Below are positions 23,934 to 32,522 of a stretch of 64,000 bases of DNA, in pieces (within the stretch, counting starts at the first letter, position 1; every line of letters begins with the position of its first letter). Where the stretch lies: positions 2,614-66,613 of the forward strand of contig PMSX01000050.1 of NCBI GenBank assembly GCA_003167495.1. The letters run 5' to 3'. Below the pieces are notes generated by a model, which saw nothing but the letters and a program-made list of their open reading frames with translations, was not told the origin of the DNA and ran no database searches. The stretch comes from Bryobacterales bacterium. Lineage in GTDB: Bacteria > Acidobacteriota > Terriglobia > Bryobacterales > Bryobacteraceae. The position numbers and the translations under genes are program-made.

Positions 23934-23957
23934 ATAGGATGATCTTTGTCATCCTAT
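23934..23957. promoter_or_regulatory. TetR operator candidate 2, perfect palindrome
   Basis: The perfect inverted repeat ATAGGATGA-N6-TCATCCTAT lies just before the Shine-Dalgarno sequence AAAGGAG of the divergent transcript. Its arms recur at 23875-23896, so the same TetR-type dimer probably binds both. Confidence 0.7.
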
Positions 23958-23977
23958 ACACGAAAGGAGAATTCCAA

Positions 23978-24061
23978 GTGTCTCACCCGATTCTTGATCC
24001 TCCAATCGCAAAAGAGGTCGCATGTCTCAAGAAACTCTCTTCCAAATCCATCTCGTTTTAG
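23978..24061 (+). CDS. short leader-like ORF
   Basis: A GTG start sits 9 bases after a strong AAAGGAG. The frame has 27 codons and closes with TAG inside the next gene, overlapping its start (24022) by 40 bases. It could be a translated leader that couples expression of the membrane protein, or the remnant of a gene with its original ribosome-binding site. There is no family match. Confidence 0.35.
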   Translation: MSHPILDPPIAKEVACLKKLSSKSISF

Positions 24062-24534
24062 GCTATGTTGCCTGGCTGCTCTGTTTTGGGGCATACATCC
24101 TGCCAAGGTTAAGGTCGATGGGCCGGGTCGAAGCGCACCGCGCCATCGCGACTCTGCACAGCTTTCGCTTCTTCGGGCTCGTCTTTATTCTTCCTGGCGT
24201 CGTCGGCCCCAATCTGCCGCCTGGCTTCGCCACTTTCGCGGCCTACGGCGATTTTGCAACCGGGTTGCTCGCCATGTTGGCGCTTCTCACAGTACGGGTA
24301 CGTACGCTTTTCTGGCCGTGCGTCGTTGCCTTCAATTTCGTAGGCGTGGCCGACATAATCCTCGACTATTACCACGCCGTCCAAACCGGCCTTCCTGCGA
24401 TAGCCGGCCATTTGGCCGCCACATACGCCATCCCGGTCATCTACGTGCCTTTGCTGATGATCACGCACGTCGTCGCCTTCTATTGGTTGGTGCGGCCACC
24501 GGCTCGGCAAACAGCTGAGCATCATAAACCCTGA
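24022..24534 (+). CDS. small polytopic membrane protein
   Basis: A 170-residue protein with about four or five membrane helices (LVLGYVAWLLCFGAYILP; FFGLVFILPGVVGPNL; TGLLAMLALLTV; YAIPVIYVPLLMITHVVAFY). It has a short GAGG ribosome-binding site before the ATG. It is under the neighbouring TetR operator and is followed by a VOC-family gene about 90 bases on, suggesting a small inducible module against a hydrophobic or reactive compound. The family is not recognised with confidence. Confidence 0.7.
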   Translation: MSQETLFQIHLVLGYVAWLLCFGAYILPRLRSMGRVEAHRAIATLHSFRFFGLVFILPGVVGPNLPPGFATFAAYGDFATGLLAMLALLTVRVRTLFWPCVVAFNFVGVADIILDYYHAVQTGLPAIAGHLAATYAIPVIYVPLLMITHVVAFYWLVRPPARQTAEHHKP

Positions 24535-24622
24535 AGGCAGGTTTGGGGGAATGCTGGAAGAAATCCGTGATTGGTCGTATCAAGGCCGGTCTAAACTGGG
24601 TTTAGGCCAGAGGGGGGACGCG

Positions 24623-25012
24623 ATGAAGCGAACATGGACGATCATCGGGGTAGCCGACGTCCCCGGCAGCTTCAAATGGTATCAAGCGCTGTTCGGTCAG
24701 CCCGCCAGCCTTCCCGCCCATCACGACTTCGGGCAAATTCTCGATTCAGACGGAACCGTCTTGCTCTGCCTCCACGAGTGGGGCGCCCACGGGCATCCCT
24801 CCTTGATCAGCCCCAATCACGGGACACGCGGCAACGGCCTCCTGTTGTTCTTCCGGGTCGATGATTTCGACCTGGCGCTTCAAAGGGCGCGCTCTCTCGT
24901 CACTCGACTCGAAGAGGAGCCCCACGTGAATGCGAACACTCAAACCAAGGAGTTCTCGCTACGAGATCTGGACGGATATTACGTTACGATCAGTGCGCTC
25001 TCCGCAGCCTAA
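24623..25012 (+). CDS. VOC/glyoxalase family protein
   Basis: A 129-residue single VOC domain. The ATG at 24623 is preferred over 24551 because a GAGGGGGGA ribosome-binding site lies just upstream and the fold begins at once (WTIIGVADVPGSFKWYQALFG). It has the paired beta-alpha-beta-beta-beta layout with VLLCLHEWGAHG in the middle and the closing FSLRDLDGYYVTIS. Such proteins are metal-dependent isomerases, dioxygenases or resistance proteins. It likely belongs to the TetR-controlled module. Confidence 0.8.
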   Translation: MKRTWTIIGVADVPGSFKWYQALFGQPASLPAHHDFGQILDSDGTVLLCLHEWGAHGHPSLISPNHGTRGNGLLLFFRVDDFDLALQRARSLVTRLEEEPHVNANTQTKEFSLRDLDGYYVTISALSAA

Positions 25013-25531
25013 GAAGGCGTCGCAGCTCCCGAACGCTGCCCTCGCTTATCTGCGTTTCATCAGCCCTTATCTGCGGCTAATCATTTTTTGTCTTGCCTGT
25101 GCTTCTTTTCAGTGACAAAAAACGAAAATAATCTTTCCCCCTTCTTTTCAACCCCTTACCTCGTTTTCTTCTCCATGTCGGTTCGGCCATTCACCTAACC
25201 TGAAAACGAAAAGGCGTTCTGCACAGAAGGGCTCTCAACCATGCGCGAAATCATCGAAGAAACCAACCGGCACGCACCCGCTGCAAACTCCCTGGCGGTG
25301 CTCCAAAAAATCTCGTCACGTACACCTACTCGGAAGAACCAAATACGGGCCTCAAACATCCGGCAAAACAACCGGCAAAATCCAACTCGCGGGCGCGCTG
25401 AAAATGGGTCTTTTTTTCTTCAGCTGCCTATTATTTTTATAGAGCGCAAAAATTCCCCCAAAATCACCACTTTCGCAACCGGCAAAAATCGCGGCAATCC
25501 GGGGCAGCGAAAGCCACGTTCTACTCTCCGC
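25013..25531. other. repeat-rich intergenic region with AACCGGCAAAA motifs
   Basis: No gene is supported in about 520 bases. It holds two copies of CTTATCTGCG (25045-25054, 25066-25075), an inverted repeat TTTTTTGTC/GACAAAAAA (25084-25092 and 25114-25122) that could end transcription from the VOC gene, and three copies of a (A)NCCGGCAAAA motif (25358-25368, 25370-25380, about 25476-25487). The reverse complement of the last motif recurs upstream of mraZ. Confidence 0.5.
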
Positions 25532-26992
25532 TCACCGGCTCACTTTCAACACCCACGACGGTTGCGAAAGCAACACTTCTGGGAGATCGGGGAGCTCTAT
25601 CGAGACACTGCCGTTCGAGGCCTTGAACTTGAGAGGAGTCGCATCCCCGAGCAGTGCTACGGCTTTGACGCCTCCGACGTCCTTCAGCGTAAAGTGGCGG
25701 CCGGGCCAGCGCGGCAGAATAGCGTAGAGATCGCTCCCTTTGGTGGTGAAAAAAGCTTCGATGCGCGCTTTGCCGGGGGCCGGATCGGCTACCAGGGAAT
25801 TGACGTCGTATGCGGTGGCGTATTCAGCGTTGTAGTCGATTTTGGGAACTTCGCCGGAGCTCCACTGGCGAGTGGCTTTCCAGGGTTTCGTACCGTAGAT
25901 GGCTTCGCCGTTGATTTTGAGCCAATCTCCCATTTGAATGAGACGCTCCTCCATGATGACGGGGATGGTGCCGTCGGCAGCGGGTCCGATATCCAGCAGG
26001 AGATTGCCGCCGCGACTGACAAGATCCGAGAGCATGACGACCAGTTCGTGCCCCGTGTGATAGTGCTCGAGTCTTTCGGCGCGGTTGTAGCCGTAGCTGA
26101 AGCCCATGCCGCGGCTTTCCTCCCATGGGTGATCCATGCCGCTCATGCCGGGTGTATATTCAGTAGTCCAATAGCCGCCATGTTTGTGCCGCGTCTCTTT
26201 GCCCCAGCGGTCATTGACCACGACTTCATCCTTTACGGGCGACTCATTGAAAAGCCAGGCCAGCATTTCAGGACTGTGCCATTCGGCGGAAGACATCTCC
26301 CATTCACCGTCGCTGAAAATGATAGCTGGCTTGTAGTGAGTCACAAGGTCTTTAAACTGCGGAATCATGTGCTCCTTGACGTAGCGCGGCTTGTCCGAGA
26401 GCCAGAGTGGGTTGTACCACTCATACAGCGAATAGTAAACTCCCATGCGCAAGCCTTTGCGCCGGACGGCATCGGAGAGATCGCCTAATAGATCGCGTTT
26501 CGGCCCCGTCTCGACGGCGTTCCAGGGCCGTCCCCAAGTGGCGGAGGCTTCTTTGCTGGGCCAAAGAGCAAAGCCTTCGTGATGCTTGGAAGTAAGGGCG
26601 ACGTATTTAGCGCCCGAGCGCGCGAAGACATCGGCCCAGTGATCGGGGTCAAATAGCTCCGCGCGGAATTGCGGCGCGAAGTCCTGATACGGAAAGTCGG
26701 CGCCGTATTGTTTCTGATGGTAAGCCCAAGTGCCGGTTTGGATCGCGCTCGCTTTCGGATCGTTTTTGCCCTCGGTAAGAGCGTTCCAATACCATTCGGC
26801 GTAGGCAAGCTTGCCGGGGATGACGGGAGCATAAGAAGGCACTGAATAAACGCCCCAGTGAATGAAGATCCCGAATTTGGCGTCGGTGAACCAGGCGGGA
26901 GTAGCGCGCTGGTCGAGCGAGTCCCAGGCGGGCTGATAGGTCTGGGCGTTGAGGGCGGTTGCGAACAGACAGCAGAGGAGCAGGGGTTTCAT
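25532..26992 (-). CDS. secreted alpha-L-fucosidase, glycoside hydrolase family 29
   Basis: A 486-residue protein with a signal peptide (LLLCCLFATALNAQ). The GH29 catalytic barrel shows FGIFIHWGVYSVPSYAP near the N-terminus, LTSKHHEGFALWPS, and IIFSDGEWE, where the Asp is the expected nucleophile. A small C-terminal beta domain follows. It hydrolyses terminal alpha-L-fucose from plant or microbial glycans outside the cytoplasm. It is monocistronic and preceded by a double palindrome and a gap to msrB. Confidence 0.93.
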   Translation of the reverse strand: MKPLLLCCLFATALNAQTYQPAWDSLDQRATPAWFTDAKFGIFIHWGVYSVPSYAPVIPGKLAYAEWYWNALTEGKNDPKASAIQTGTWAYHQKQYGADFPYQDFAPQFRAELFDPDHWADVFARSGAKYVALTSKHHEGFALWPSKEASATWGRPWNAVETGPKRDLLGDLSDAVRRKGLRMGVYYSLYEWYNPLWLSDKPRYVKEHMIPQFKDLVTHYKPAIIFSDGEWEMSSAEWHSPEMLAWLFNESPVKDEVVVNDRWGKETRHKHGGYWTTEYTPGMSGMDHPWEESRGMGFSYGYNRAERLEHYHTGHELVVMLSDLVSRGGNLLLDIGPAADGTIPVIMEERLIQMGDWLKINGEAIYGTKPWKATRQWSSGEVPKIDYNAEYATAYDVNSLVADPAPGKARIEAFFTTKGSDLYAILPRWPGRHFTLKDVGGVKAVALLGDATPLKFKASNGSVSIELPDLPEVLLSQPSWVLKVSR

Positions 26993-27062
26993 AAGAGATC
27001 CTGCCCATTAAATCAAATGGCGCAGAGCTGAGCCGTGACCAATGCGCTCACCCGCCTGTAGG

Positions 27063-27100
27063 GCAGGATGGCATCCTGCGCGCCGATTGGCAATCGGCGC
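27063..27100. repeat. two back-to-back perfect palindromes (REP-like)
   Basis: GCAGGATG-G-CATCCTGC (27063-27079) is followed without a gap by GCGCCGATTG-G-CAATCGGCGC (27080-27100). Both are perfect and share the form NNATG/TTG-G-CA. They sit 27 bases after the msrB stop and about 70 bases before the fucosidase start, where they could act as a stem-loop terminator, an mRNA-stabilising element or a mobile REP unit. Confidence 0.75.
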
Positions 27101-27126
27101 TAAGTCTCGTGTCGCACACCCAGGCC

Positions 27127-27579
27127 TCAGTGAACCTTGGCAACCTTCTGAAGGGCGACGGCATTCATGCAGTACCGGAGACCGCTAGGCTTGGGGCCAT
27201 CCGGGAAGACGTGGCCAAGGTGGGCGCCGCAGGTGTTGCAGACGGTTTCAACGCGCGTCATGCCATAGGTGTCGTCGCGGTGATACGCAATGGCGTTGGG
27301 TTTCACAGGCTGAGTGAAGGAGGGCCAGCCGGTGCCGGAATCGAATTTTTCAGAGGCGTCGAAGAGCACGGTATCGCAGCAGAGGCAAGAGTAAATGCCG
27401 GGTTCAAAGAGATTGCACATCTCTGAACTGAAGGCGCGTTCGGTGCCTGCCTGGCGAGTCACCATATATTGCTCGGGAGTTAGTTGTTTTCGCCATTCGG
27501 CCTCCGTCTTGACCACCTTGCGATCTGGCGCCGGGGTACCGTCTTTGGCGTAGGTTAGAACTTGTTTCCAATCCAACAT
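27127..27579 (-). CDS. msrB: peptide-methionine (R)-S-oxide reductase
   Basis: A 150-residue enzyme reducing methionine-R-sulfoxide. The structural zinc site is formed by Cys65/Cys68 (SCLCC) and Cys114/Cys117 (CNTCGAHLGHVF); the catalytic Cys137 is in GLRYCMN. SGTGWPSF and the HRDD region are typical. The start at 27579 is set by AAAGGAG about 10 bases upstream; longer frames to 27687 lack this support. No signal peptide is seen, so it is cytoplasmic. Confidence 0.95.
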   Translation of the reverse strand: MLDWKQVLTYAKDGTPAPDRKVVKTEAEWRKQLTPEQYMVTRQAGTERAFSSEMCNLFEPGIYSCLCCDTVLFDASEKFDSGTGWPSFTQPVKPNAIAYHRDDTYGMTRVETVCNTCGAHLGHVFPDGPKPSGLRYCMNAVALQKVAKVH

Positions 27580-28162
27580 TTCGATGAGTCTCCTTTCTAA
27601 GCTTAAGCCACACTCAAACACCATTTTCGGAGGAAAGTTCTGCAAGTCGTTCACAGAACTCAAAAAATATTTTCTCGCTTCACCCATCTGAAAACTAAGC
27701 CTCTACCCATTTCGCCCGCTAAATTCTCCATCCCGCCCAACCGGGCCGCGCGCTACTTTCAAACCAGCTTCACGGCGGTCGTGTCTGTCGGCGTCTTTCG
27801 TTTACCACGGATCGCGCCCCTTCCGCCCAACCGGGGCAACCCGGCTCAGATCTTTGCAAATCGAATATTTCACGTTCACTTCCCGAGCCAGGTGGGAATC
27901 AACCTGAGCCGGTTTGGGTTCGTTTTTTCAAAACCGGGCGATCCCCATCCCAATTGGGTTCGTAGCGCAAAATCCGCACAACGAGTGAAAGCCCGGAACA
28001 TCGCTTCGCCAGGTGGCTTCGTTTTTGCAAGTCCTTCAGCATCCATCAACGTGTTGGGTTCGTTGCGCAAAACGCCTCCTTTACAAATTCCGTTTCGTAA
28101 AAAACGCCTTCTCTTCGCCTCCTAAGTCGCGAGGGCAGTTTTTCGCGTGGGATAATTTGGGC
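27580..28162. other. gene-poor region with degenerate TGGGTTCGTT-type repeats
   Basis: No gene is supported. Four degenerate copies of a 20-base motif of the form TGGGTTCGTTgcGCAAAA occur at about 27913-27934, 27953-27973, 28012-28031 and 28053-28074, spaced about 40, 59 and 41 bases. The plus-strand frame across it (27781-28125) merely translates these repeats (GFVFSK, WVRSAK, GFVFAS, LGSLRK) and is not considered a protein. Confidence 0.5.
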
Positions 28163-29671
28163 ATGTCAGACACGAGCCGGGTGGAGCAGGTTGTGCGGTC
28201 CGCTTGGGAACGGCGGCTGTTAGTAGTAGCGGTGGAGCGCACGGCCATTGCCGTCGCTGTCGTACTGGCAACGCTCGTGCTGATGCTGCTGGTGGGCACC
28301 CAAGTCTTAGACTGGCGCTGGATGTTGATCCTCGCCGCTGTCGGCCTCGGCATTGCGGGCTATCAGGTCCGGCAGCAATTGCTCGGCCATTACCGGGTCG
28401 CGCAAATACTCGACAGGCGGCTCCAACTGGCGGATTCGCTCTCGACGGGGTGGTATCTGCTGACGTGTCCGGGACACACGCCTGATCCGATTACCGAATA
28501 CCAGCTCAGAGGCGCGGACCGAGCGGCGCGGAGCGTGAATGTGGCGGCGGCGTTTCCGTTTACCGGGCGTCGCTTGTGGTCGATTGCGGGAGGACTGGCG
28601 CTGGTGGCGGCAAGCCTCTTCGGCGTGCGGTACTTTGTCACGAACAGTTTGAGTCTGCGGCATTCTTTGATTCCCTTCCAACTGAGCGATGTGTTTGAAC
28701 GCCGCGATAAAGATTCGGAAGAAACAAAACGGCAGCGCGAGGATGGAACGGATGCATCGCAAAGCCAGAAGAGCACGCAGAAAGCAGACGGCCAGAAAGA
28801 TGCGAAAGACCAGCGCGCCAATCCGCCTCCCGCTGCGCAGGGGAACGCGCCGGGTGCTGGACAGAATCCCAATGACCCCGCGGAAATGCGCGAAGCAAAA
28901 GAGGGACAAGACAGTCAGAACAAGCAGAGCGCCGACGGAGCCGCAGGCAGCGCGCAACCGAAGGCGGGCGACAAGCAAGGTGATGATGGCGAGAAGACGC
29001 CGGGTTCCCAAAAGCCATCGAGCGACGATGCGGCGAACAGCCCAAAGAGTTCGAATGGTTTGATTGACCGAATGAAGGACGCGCTTTCGAGTCTGGCGGC
29101 GAAGATGCGGCCCAACAGCCAAGGCAAGCAACAACCCAACGAGCAAAAGTCGGGCGAAGAGAAGTCGGGAGATCAGCAAAGCGCATCGAAAGAACAGAAC
29201 AATGCGTCGCAGCAGGCCGCTGCTAACCGCGAGGCCAGCGAACAGCAGCAAGCCTCCGAGGGTCAGGCGCAAGGACAAACGCAGGAAAAGAGCCGGTCGG
29301 GTCAAGGGAGGTCGGCGGATCAGTCCGCCGACAAGAGCAAATCCGACTCACACTCCGGCATCGGCAGCCAGGACGGCGACAAAGCGACGAAAGACGCCGA
29401 GCAGTTGAAAGCGATGGGAAAGCTCGCGGAGATTATTGGAAAGCGATCGGCCAGCGCCACGGGAGATGTGATGGTGGAAAACCCGTCGGGCAAGCAGCGG
29501 TTGCAAACGGATTACTCCCAACGTGTGGGACATCATGCCGATTTGGGAGGCGAGATCAATCGCGATGAGATTCCGCTCATGTATCAGCAATACATTCGGG
29601 AGTACATGAGTCAGGTGAGGCAGCAAGCGAAGCGGCGGAAGCCGTCACCCGCAAGCCCTGAGGAACCTTAG
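28163..29671 (+). CDS. membrane protein with long Gln/Ser/Lys-rich low-complexity region
   Basis: A 502-residue protein from ATG 28163; the upstream 50 codons are repeat-derived. Two membrane helices (AIAVAVVLATLVLMLLVG; MLILAAVGLGIAGY), then a cytoplasmic ILDRRLQLADSLST segment, and a third helix (LWSIAGGLALVAASLFGV) at about 135-155. From about 180 to 410 it is almost pure Gln, Ser, Lys, Asp, Ala and Gly with repeated QKS/NQQ/DGEK words. The C-terminus regains normal composition (QLKAMGKLAEIIGKRSAS, MYQQYIREYMSQVRQQAKRR). The family is not recognised; it may be envelope-associated. Confidence 0.7.
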   Translation: MSDTSRVEQVVRSAWERRLLVVAVERTAIAVAVVLATLVLMLLVGTQVLDWRWMLILAAVGLGIAGYQVRQQLLGHYRVAQILDRRLQLADSLSTGWYLLTCPGHTPDPITEYQLRGADRAARSVNVAAAFPFTGRRLWSIAGGLALVAASLFGVRYFVTNSLSLRHSLIPFQLSDVFERRDKDSEETKRQREDGTDASQSQKSTQKADGQKDAKDQRANPPPAAQGNAPGAGQNPNDPAEMREAKEGQDSQNKQSADGAAGSAQPKAGDKQGDDGEKTPGSQKPSSDDAANSPKSSNGLIDRMKDALSSLAAKMRPNSQGKQQPNEQKSGEEKSGDQQSASKEQNNASQQAAANREASEQQQASEGQAQGQTQEKSRSGQGRSADQSADKSKSDSHSGIGSQDGDKATKDAEQLKAMGKLAEIIGKRSASATGDVMVENPSGKQRLQTDYSQRVGHHADLGGEINRDEIPLMYQQYIREYMSQVRQQAKRRKPSPASPEEP

Positions 29672-29673
29672 CT

Positions 29674-30705
29674 CTACTTTTTGTCGCGGTTATCGAGGAC
29701 AGATTTGGCGTAGTAGTTCGTAATCTTAGCTTCGCTTCGGGCTACTTCATAAAAGGCGGCGCGCAGCATCTGTTGTTTGCCTTGAAACAGTTCGCCGCGG
29801 ATTTGTTCCTGAACGCGCGGATCGTTGAAGGCACGCTGGCCGGCCATTTCGCGGGCAATCAGCTTGATAATGCGATAGCCGTCGGGCGTGTGAATCACTT
29901 GGGAAATTTGGCCCGGGGTCATGCCGAAAATTTGCCGGCGCAGTTCCGGATTGGCCCCTTTTTCAAGGGTCGATTCCAGAATGAAGCCCGCATCGCCGCC
30001 GTTTGCGGCCGTGACATCGTCTTCCGAATAGTTAGACGCCAGCGTGGCGAAGTCTTCGCCCTGGCGCAATTTCGCCGCAATCATGTCGATTTTTTCACGC
30101 GCTTGCTGATCATTCTGGGCCTTGCTGTTCTTCAAATTTATAACGTTGGGATCGGGCGTTGCGGTGACCAGAATCTCCGCCAGGTGAACCGTGTTTTCGG
30201 GCAGATTGTAGTTGGCTTTGTTGGCGCGATAGAAACCCGCGACATCGTTGTCGGAGATGGAAATGCGTGAACCGATCTCCTTGGCGAACAGTTTTTCCAC
30301 ACTCAATTGACGCCGGAGTTCAGCTTTGAAATCGGTCTCGCTCATCTTGCGTTTCTCGAACTCCTTTTCAAGTTCTTCCTTGGTATATGGCGCTTTGTAT
30401 TCATTGAACTTCGCTTCAACGTCTGAGTCCGACGCAAGCAGGCCCTCTTTTTCGGCGCGCTGCATCATAATCTCCTGATCGATGAGAGCGCGCAGAACCT
30501 CGAGCCGCAATTGCACTCTCTGATCGGCAGTGACTTTCTGGTTCGATGCCGGGAACTGGATGGCAATGGCGCGATCGAGCGACGTGTAGGAGATGGCACG
30601 GCCGTTCACTGTGGCGGCGACGTCCCTGGAAACAGGCTTTTCACAACTGGCGAGGACGATGAGAGCGGCAGCACTGAGCAGCGCGCGGAATGTGAAAGTC
30701 TTCAT
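29674..30705 (-). CDS. PpiC/SurA-like peptidyl-prolyl isomerase lipoprotein
   Basis: A 343-residue exported protein whose signal ends in a lipobox (LIVLASC, Cys at about 21), so it is probably a lipoprotein. A SurA/PrsA-type chaperone domain comes first (VNGRAISYTSLDRAIA, ALIDQEIMMQRAEKEG, KFNEYKAPYTKEELEKEF). A parvulin domain follows (VHLAEILVTATPDP, LRQGEDFATLASNYSED, GGDAGFILES, GYRIIKLI). Such proteins fold outer-membrane and secreted proteins in the periplasm. It converges on the low-complexity membrane gene (2 bases apart) and may share an mRNA with etfBA. Confidence 0.88.
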   Translation of the reverse strand: MKTFTFRALLSAAALIVLASCEKPVSRDVAATVNGRAISYTSLDRAIAIQFPASNQKVTADQRVQLRLEVLRALIDQEIMMQRAEKEGLLASDSDVEAKFNEYKAPYTKEELEKEFEKRKMSETDFKAELRRQLSVEKLFAKEIGSRISISDNDVAGFYRANKANYNLPENTVHLAEILVTATPDPNVINLKNSKAQNDQQAREKIDMIAAKLRQGEDFATLASNYSEDDVTAANGGDAGFILESTLEKGANPELRRQIFGMTPGQISQVIHTPDGYRIIKLIAREMAGQRAFNDPRVQEQIRGELFQGKQQMLRAAFYEVARSEAKITNYYAKSVLDNRDKK

Positions 30706-30713
30706 CGGAGGTA

Positions 30714-31691
30714 TTATGCTTTTGCCTTTTTGATCGCCTCAACCAACGCCGGGACTACTTCAAATAAGTCGCCCACAATGCCATAGTCGGCGGTTTCAAA
30801 AATGGGGGCGTTCTCATCTTTGTTGATGGCTACCACCATTTTCGATCCTTTCATACCGACCAGGTGCTGGATCGCGCCGGAGATACCTATGGCGAAGTAT
30901 ACTTTCGGCGAGACAGTCTGTCCCGAGCTGCCGACTTGGCGTTCCATCGGAAGCCAGCCGTTATCGCAGATAGGGCGCGAAGCGGCGAGTTCGGCGCCCA
31001 GAGCTTGAGCCAGTTCTTCTACTACATGGAGATTGTCTTTTTCCTTGATGCCGCGGCCTACCGAAACGATAAGTTCGGCGGCGCTTAAATCGACGGAGCG
31101 CTGGGCCTCGCGGAAAGGATCTTCAGGCTTGCTCCGAATCTTGGCGGCGTCTAGCTGCGGGGCGAAGGCTTCGATGCTCGCACCCGACGTTTGTGACGGT
31201 TCGGCAGCTCGGAAGGCACCGGCTTGCACCGAGACGAATTGCGGTTCGCCCGTGGCTTCTACGGCAGCGTTGAGTTTGCCTTGGAACAGTTGTCGAACGA
31301 AGGTGACTTTGCCGGAGTCGAGCTTAACGTCAACCACGTCGCTCACGAAGGCTTGGCCAAAGCGGGTGGCCAGTTTCGGGGCGTAATCGCGCACCTGGTA
31401 TGTGTGAGGAAAAACGACCGCTTCCGTCTTGGACGCCTTGATGAGTTGTTCGAGGGCGGAGGTGTAGCCATCGGCCGTGTAGCTCGCAAGCAGATCGTGT
31501 TGCAACGTGAAAACTTTGGCGACGGGATATGCGCCGGCTTCTTTGGCTAGTGAGTCGGCAGATAAACCAATGACCGCGGCATTGAGCGGTACGCCCAGCG
31601 CTTCGGCCATCGTTTTGGCTGCGGCCAGCGCTTCAAACGACATGCGGTTCCACTTACCCGCGTTTTGTTCTAAGACAACGAGAACACTCAT
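30714..31691 (-). CDS. etfA: electron transfer flavoprotein, alpha subunit
   Basis: EtfA holds the FAD of the ETF heterodimer, which carries electrons from acyl-CoA and other flavin dehydrogenases to the quinone pool. The C-terminal FAD domain is clear: SRPICDNGWLPMERQVGSSG, then FAIGISGAIQHLVGMKGS and INKDENAPIFETADYGIVGD. The 325-residue length is normal. Its ATG overlaps the etfB stop by 4 bases, indicating translational coupling. Confidence 0.96.
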   Translation of the reverse strand: MSVLVVLEQNAGKWNRMSFEALAAAKTMAEALGVPLNAAVIGLSADSLAKEAGAYPVAKVFTLQHDLLASYTADGYTSALEQLIKASKTEAVVFPHTYQVRDYAPKLATRFGQAFVSDVVDVKLDSGKVTFVRQLFQGKLNAAVEATGEPQFVSVQAGAFRAAEPSQTSGASIEAFAPQLDAAKIRSKPEDPFREAQRSVDLSAAELIVSVGRGIKEKDNLHVVEELAQALGAELAASRPICDNGWLPMERQVGSSGQTVSPKVYFAIGISGAIQHLVGMKGSKMVVAINKDENAPIFETADYGIVGDLFEVVPALVEAIKKAKA

Positions 31692-32446
31692 ATGACGCGC
31701 GCCTCGAATTTGAGCTTTTCAACTAACTGTTTAGCGACGTCCTTAGGATCTCCCTTGAGTATCTGCGATTGCTTGCTGCGCTGCGGCAGATAGACCTTAT
31801 CGATGTGCGCGCTCGATTTTTCAGGGGCGGCCGCAATGGTTTTGACTTCTTTGGTTTTAGCTTTCTTGATGCCCATGAGCGTGGCATAGCGGAGCTTTTT
31901 GATGCCCGATTGAATGGTGAGAACGGCGGGCAGTGGCAGAACGACGTTTTGAAACCAGCCGTCTTCAAGTTCCCTCTTGACGCGCACCGTTGTGCCAAGA
32001 GGCTCCACTTCCATCACGATCGTGGCATGCGCAAAGCCGAGCAACTCGGCAAGCACGACGCCAGTTTGACCGTAACCTAAATCATCGGACTGGAGACCGG
32101 TGAGAATCAAATCGGGCGATTCGCCTTCGAGTGCTTTGGCGAGAATGTGCGCGGTGGCCAAGGCATCGAGTGCGCCTGCATCATCCACTGCAACATGGAT
32201 AGCCCGATCGGCGCCTTTCGCCAAGGCTTCGCGGATCGTTTGGGCGACGCGTTCGCCGCCGGCGCTCAGCACCACCACTTCGCCGCCGAGCTTTTCTTTG
32301 AGCTGCAACGCTTCTTCGAGCGCGTAGGCATCGGGCTCGTTCATTTCGAAGCTGAGGTCCGATTCCTCGAGCCATTTCCCGCTAGCGTTCACTTTGAGCA
32401 CGGAATCGCGAGCGGGCACTTGCTTAACAGAAACAATGATCTTCAT
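31688..32446 (-). CDS. etfB: electron transfer flavoprotein, beta subunit
   Basis: EtfB binds AMP and forms the shared domain of ETF. The 252-residue protein shows MKIIVSVKQVPARDS, NEPDAYALEEALQLKEKLGG, DLILTGLQSDDLGYGQTG and VKRELEDGWFQNVVLPLPAV, the standard EtfB order. The recognition-loop region GIKKLRYATLMGIKKAKTK is present. It is first in the etfBA operon and divergent from an acyl-CoA ligase gene across 76 bases, which suggests coordinated acyl-CoA metabolism. Confidence 0.96.
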   Translation of the reverse strand: MKIIVSVKQVPARDSVLKVNASGKWLEESDLSFEMNEPDAYALEEALQLKEKLGGEVVVLSAGGERVAQTIREALAKGADRAIHVAVDDAGALDALATAHILAKALEGESPDLILTGLQSDDLGYGQTGVVLAELLGFAHATIVMEVEPLGTTVRVKRELEDGWFQNVVLPLPAVLTIQSGIKKLRYATLMGIKKAKTKEVKTIAAAPEKSSAHIDKVYLPQRSKQSQILKGDPKDVAKQLVEKLKFEARVI

Positions 32447-32522
32447 TACGTTTCACTAACAGTATGACGAATCGTCGTAGAGGATTGGGATAGAATCGCG
32501 GGGAAAGCGCTAGAGGACGCGA

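Noticed and set aside
25241..26488. 415-codon plus-strand frame
   Set aside because: It is antisense to the clearly identified GH29 fucosidase and begins in repeat-rich intergenic DNA; no family features.
27913..28074. Possible CRISPR array
   Set aside because: The repeats are degenerate, spacing is irregular (40, 59, 41 bases), and no cas genes are present.
28307..29305. 332-codon minus-strand frame rich in Leu and Arg
   Set aside because: It mirrors the low-complexity region of the membrane protein gene; biased codons on one strand create a false frame on the other.
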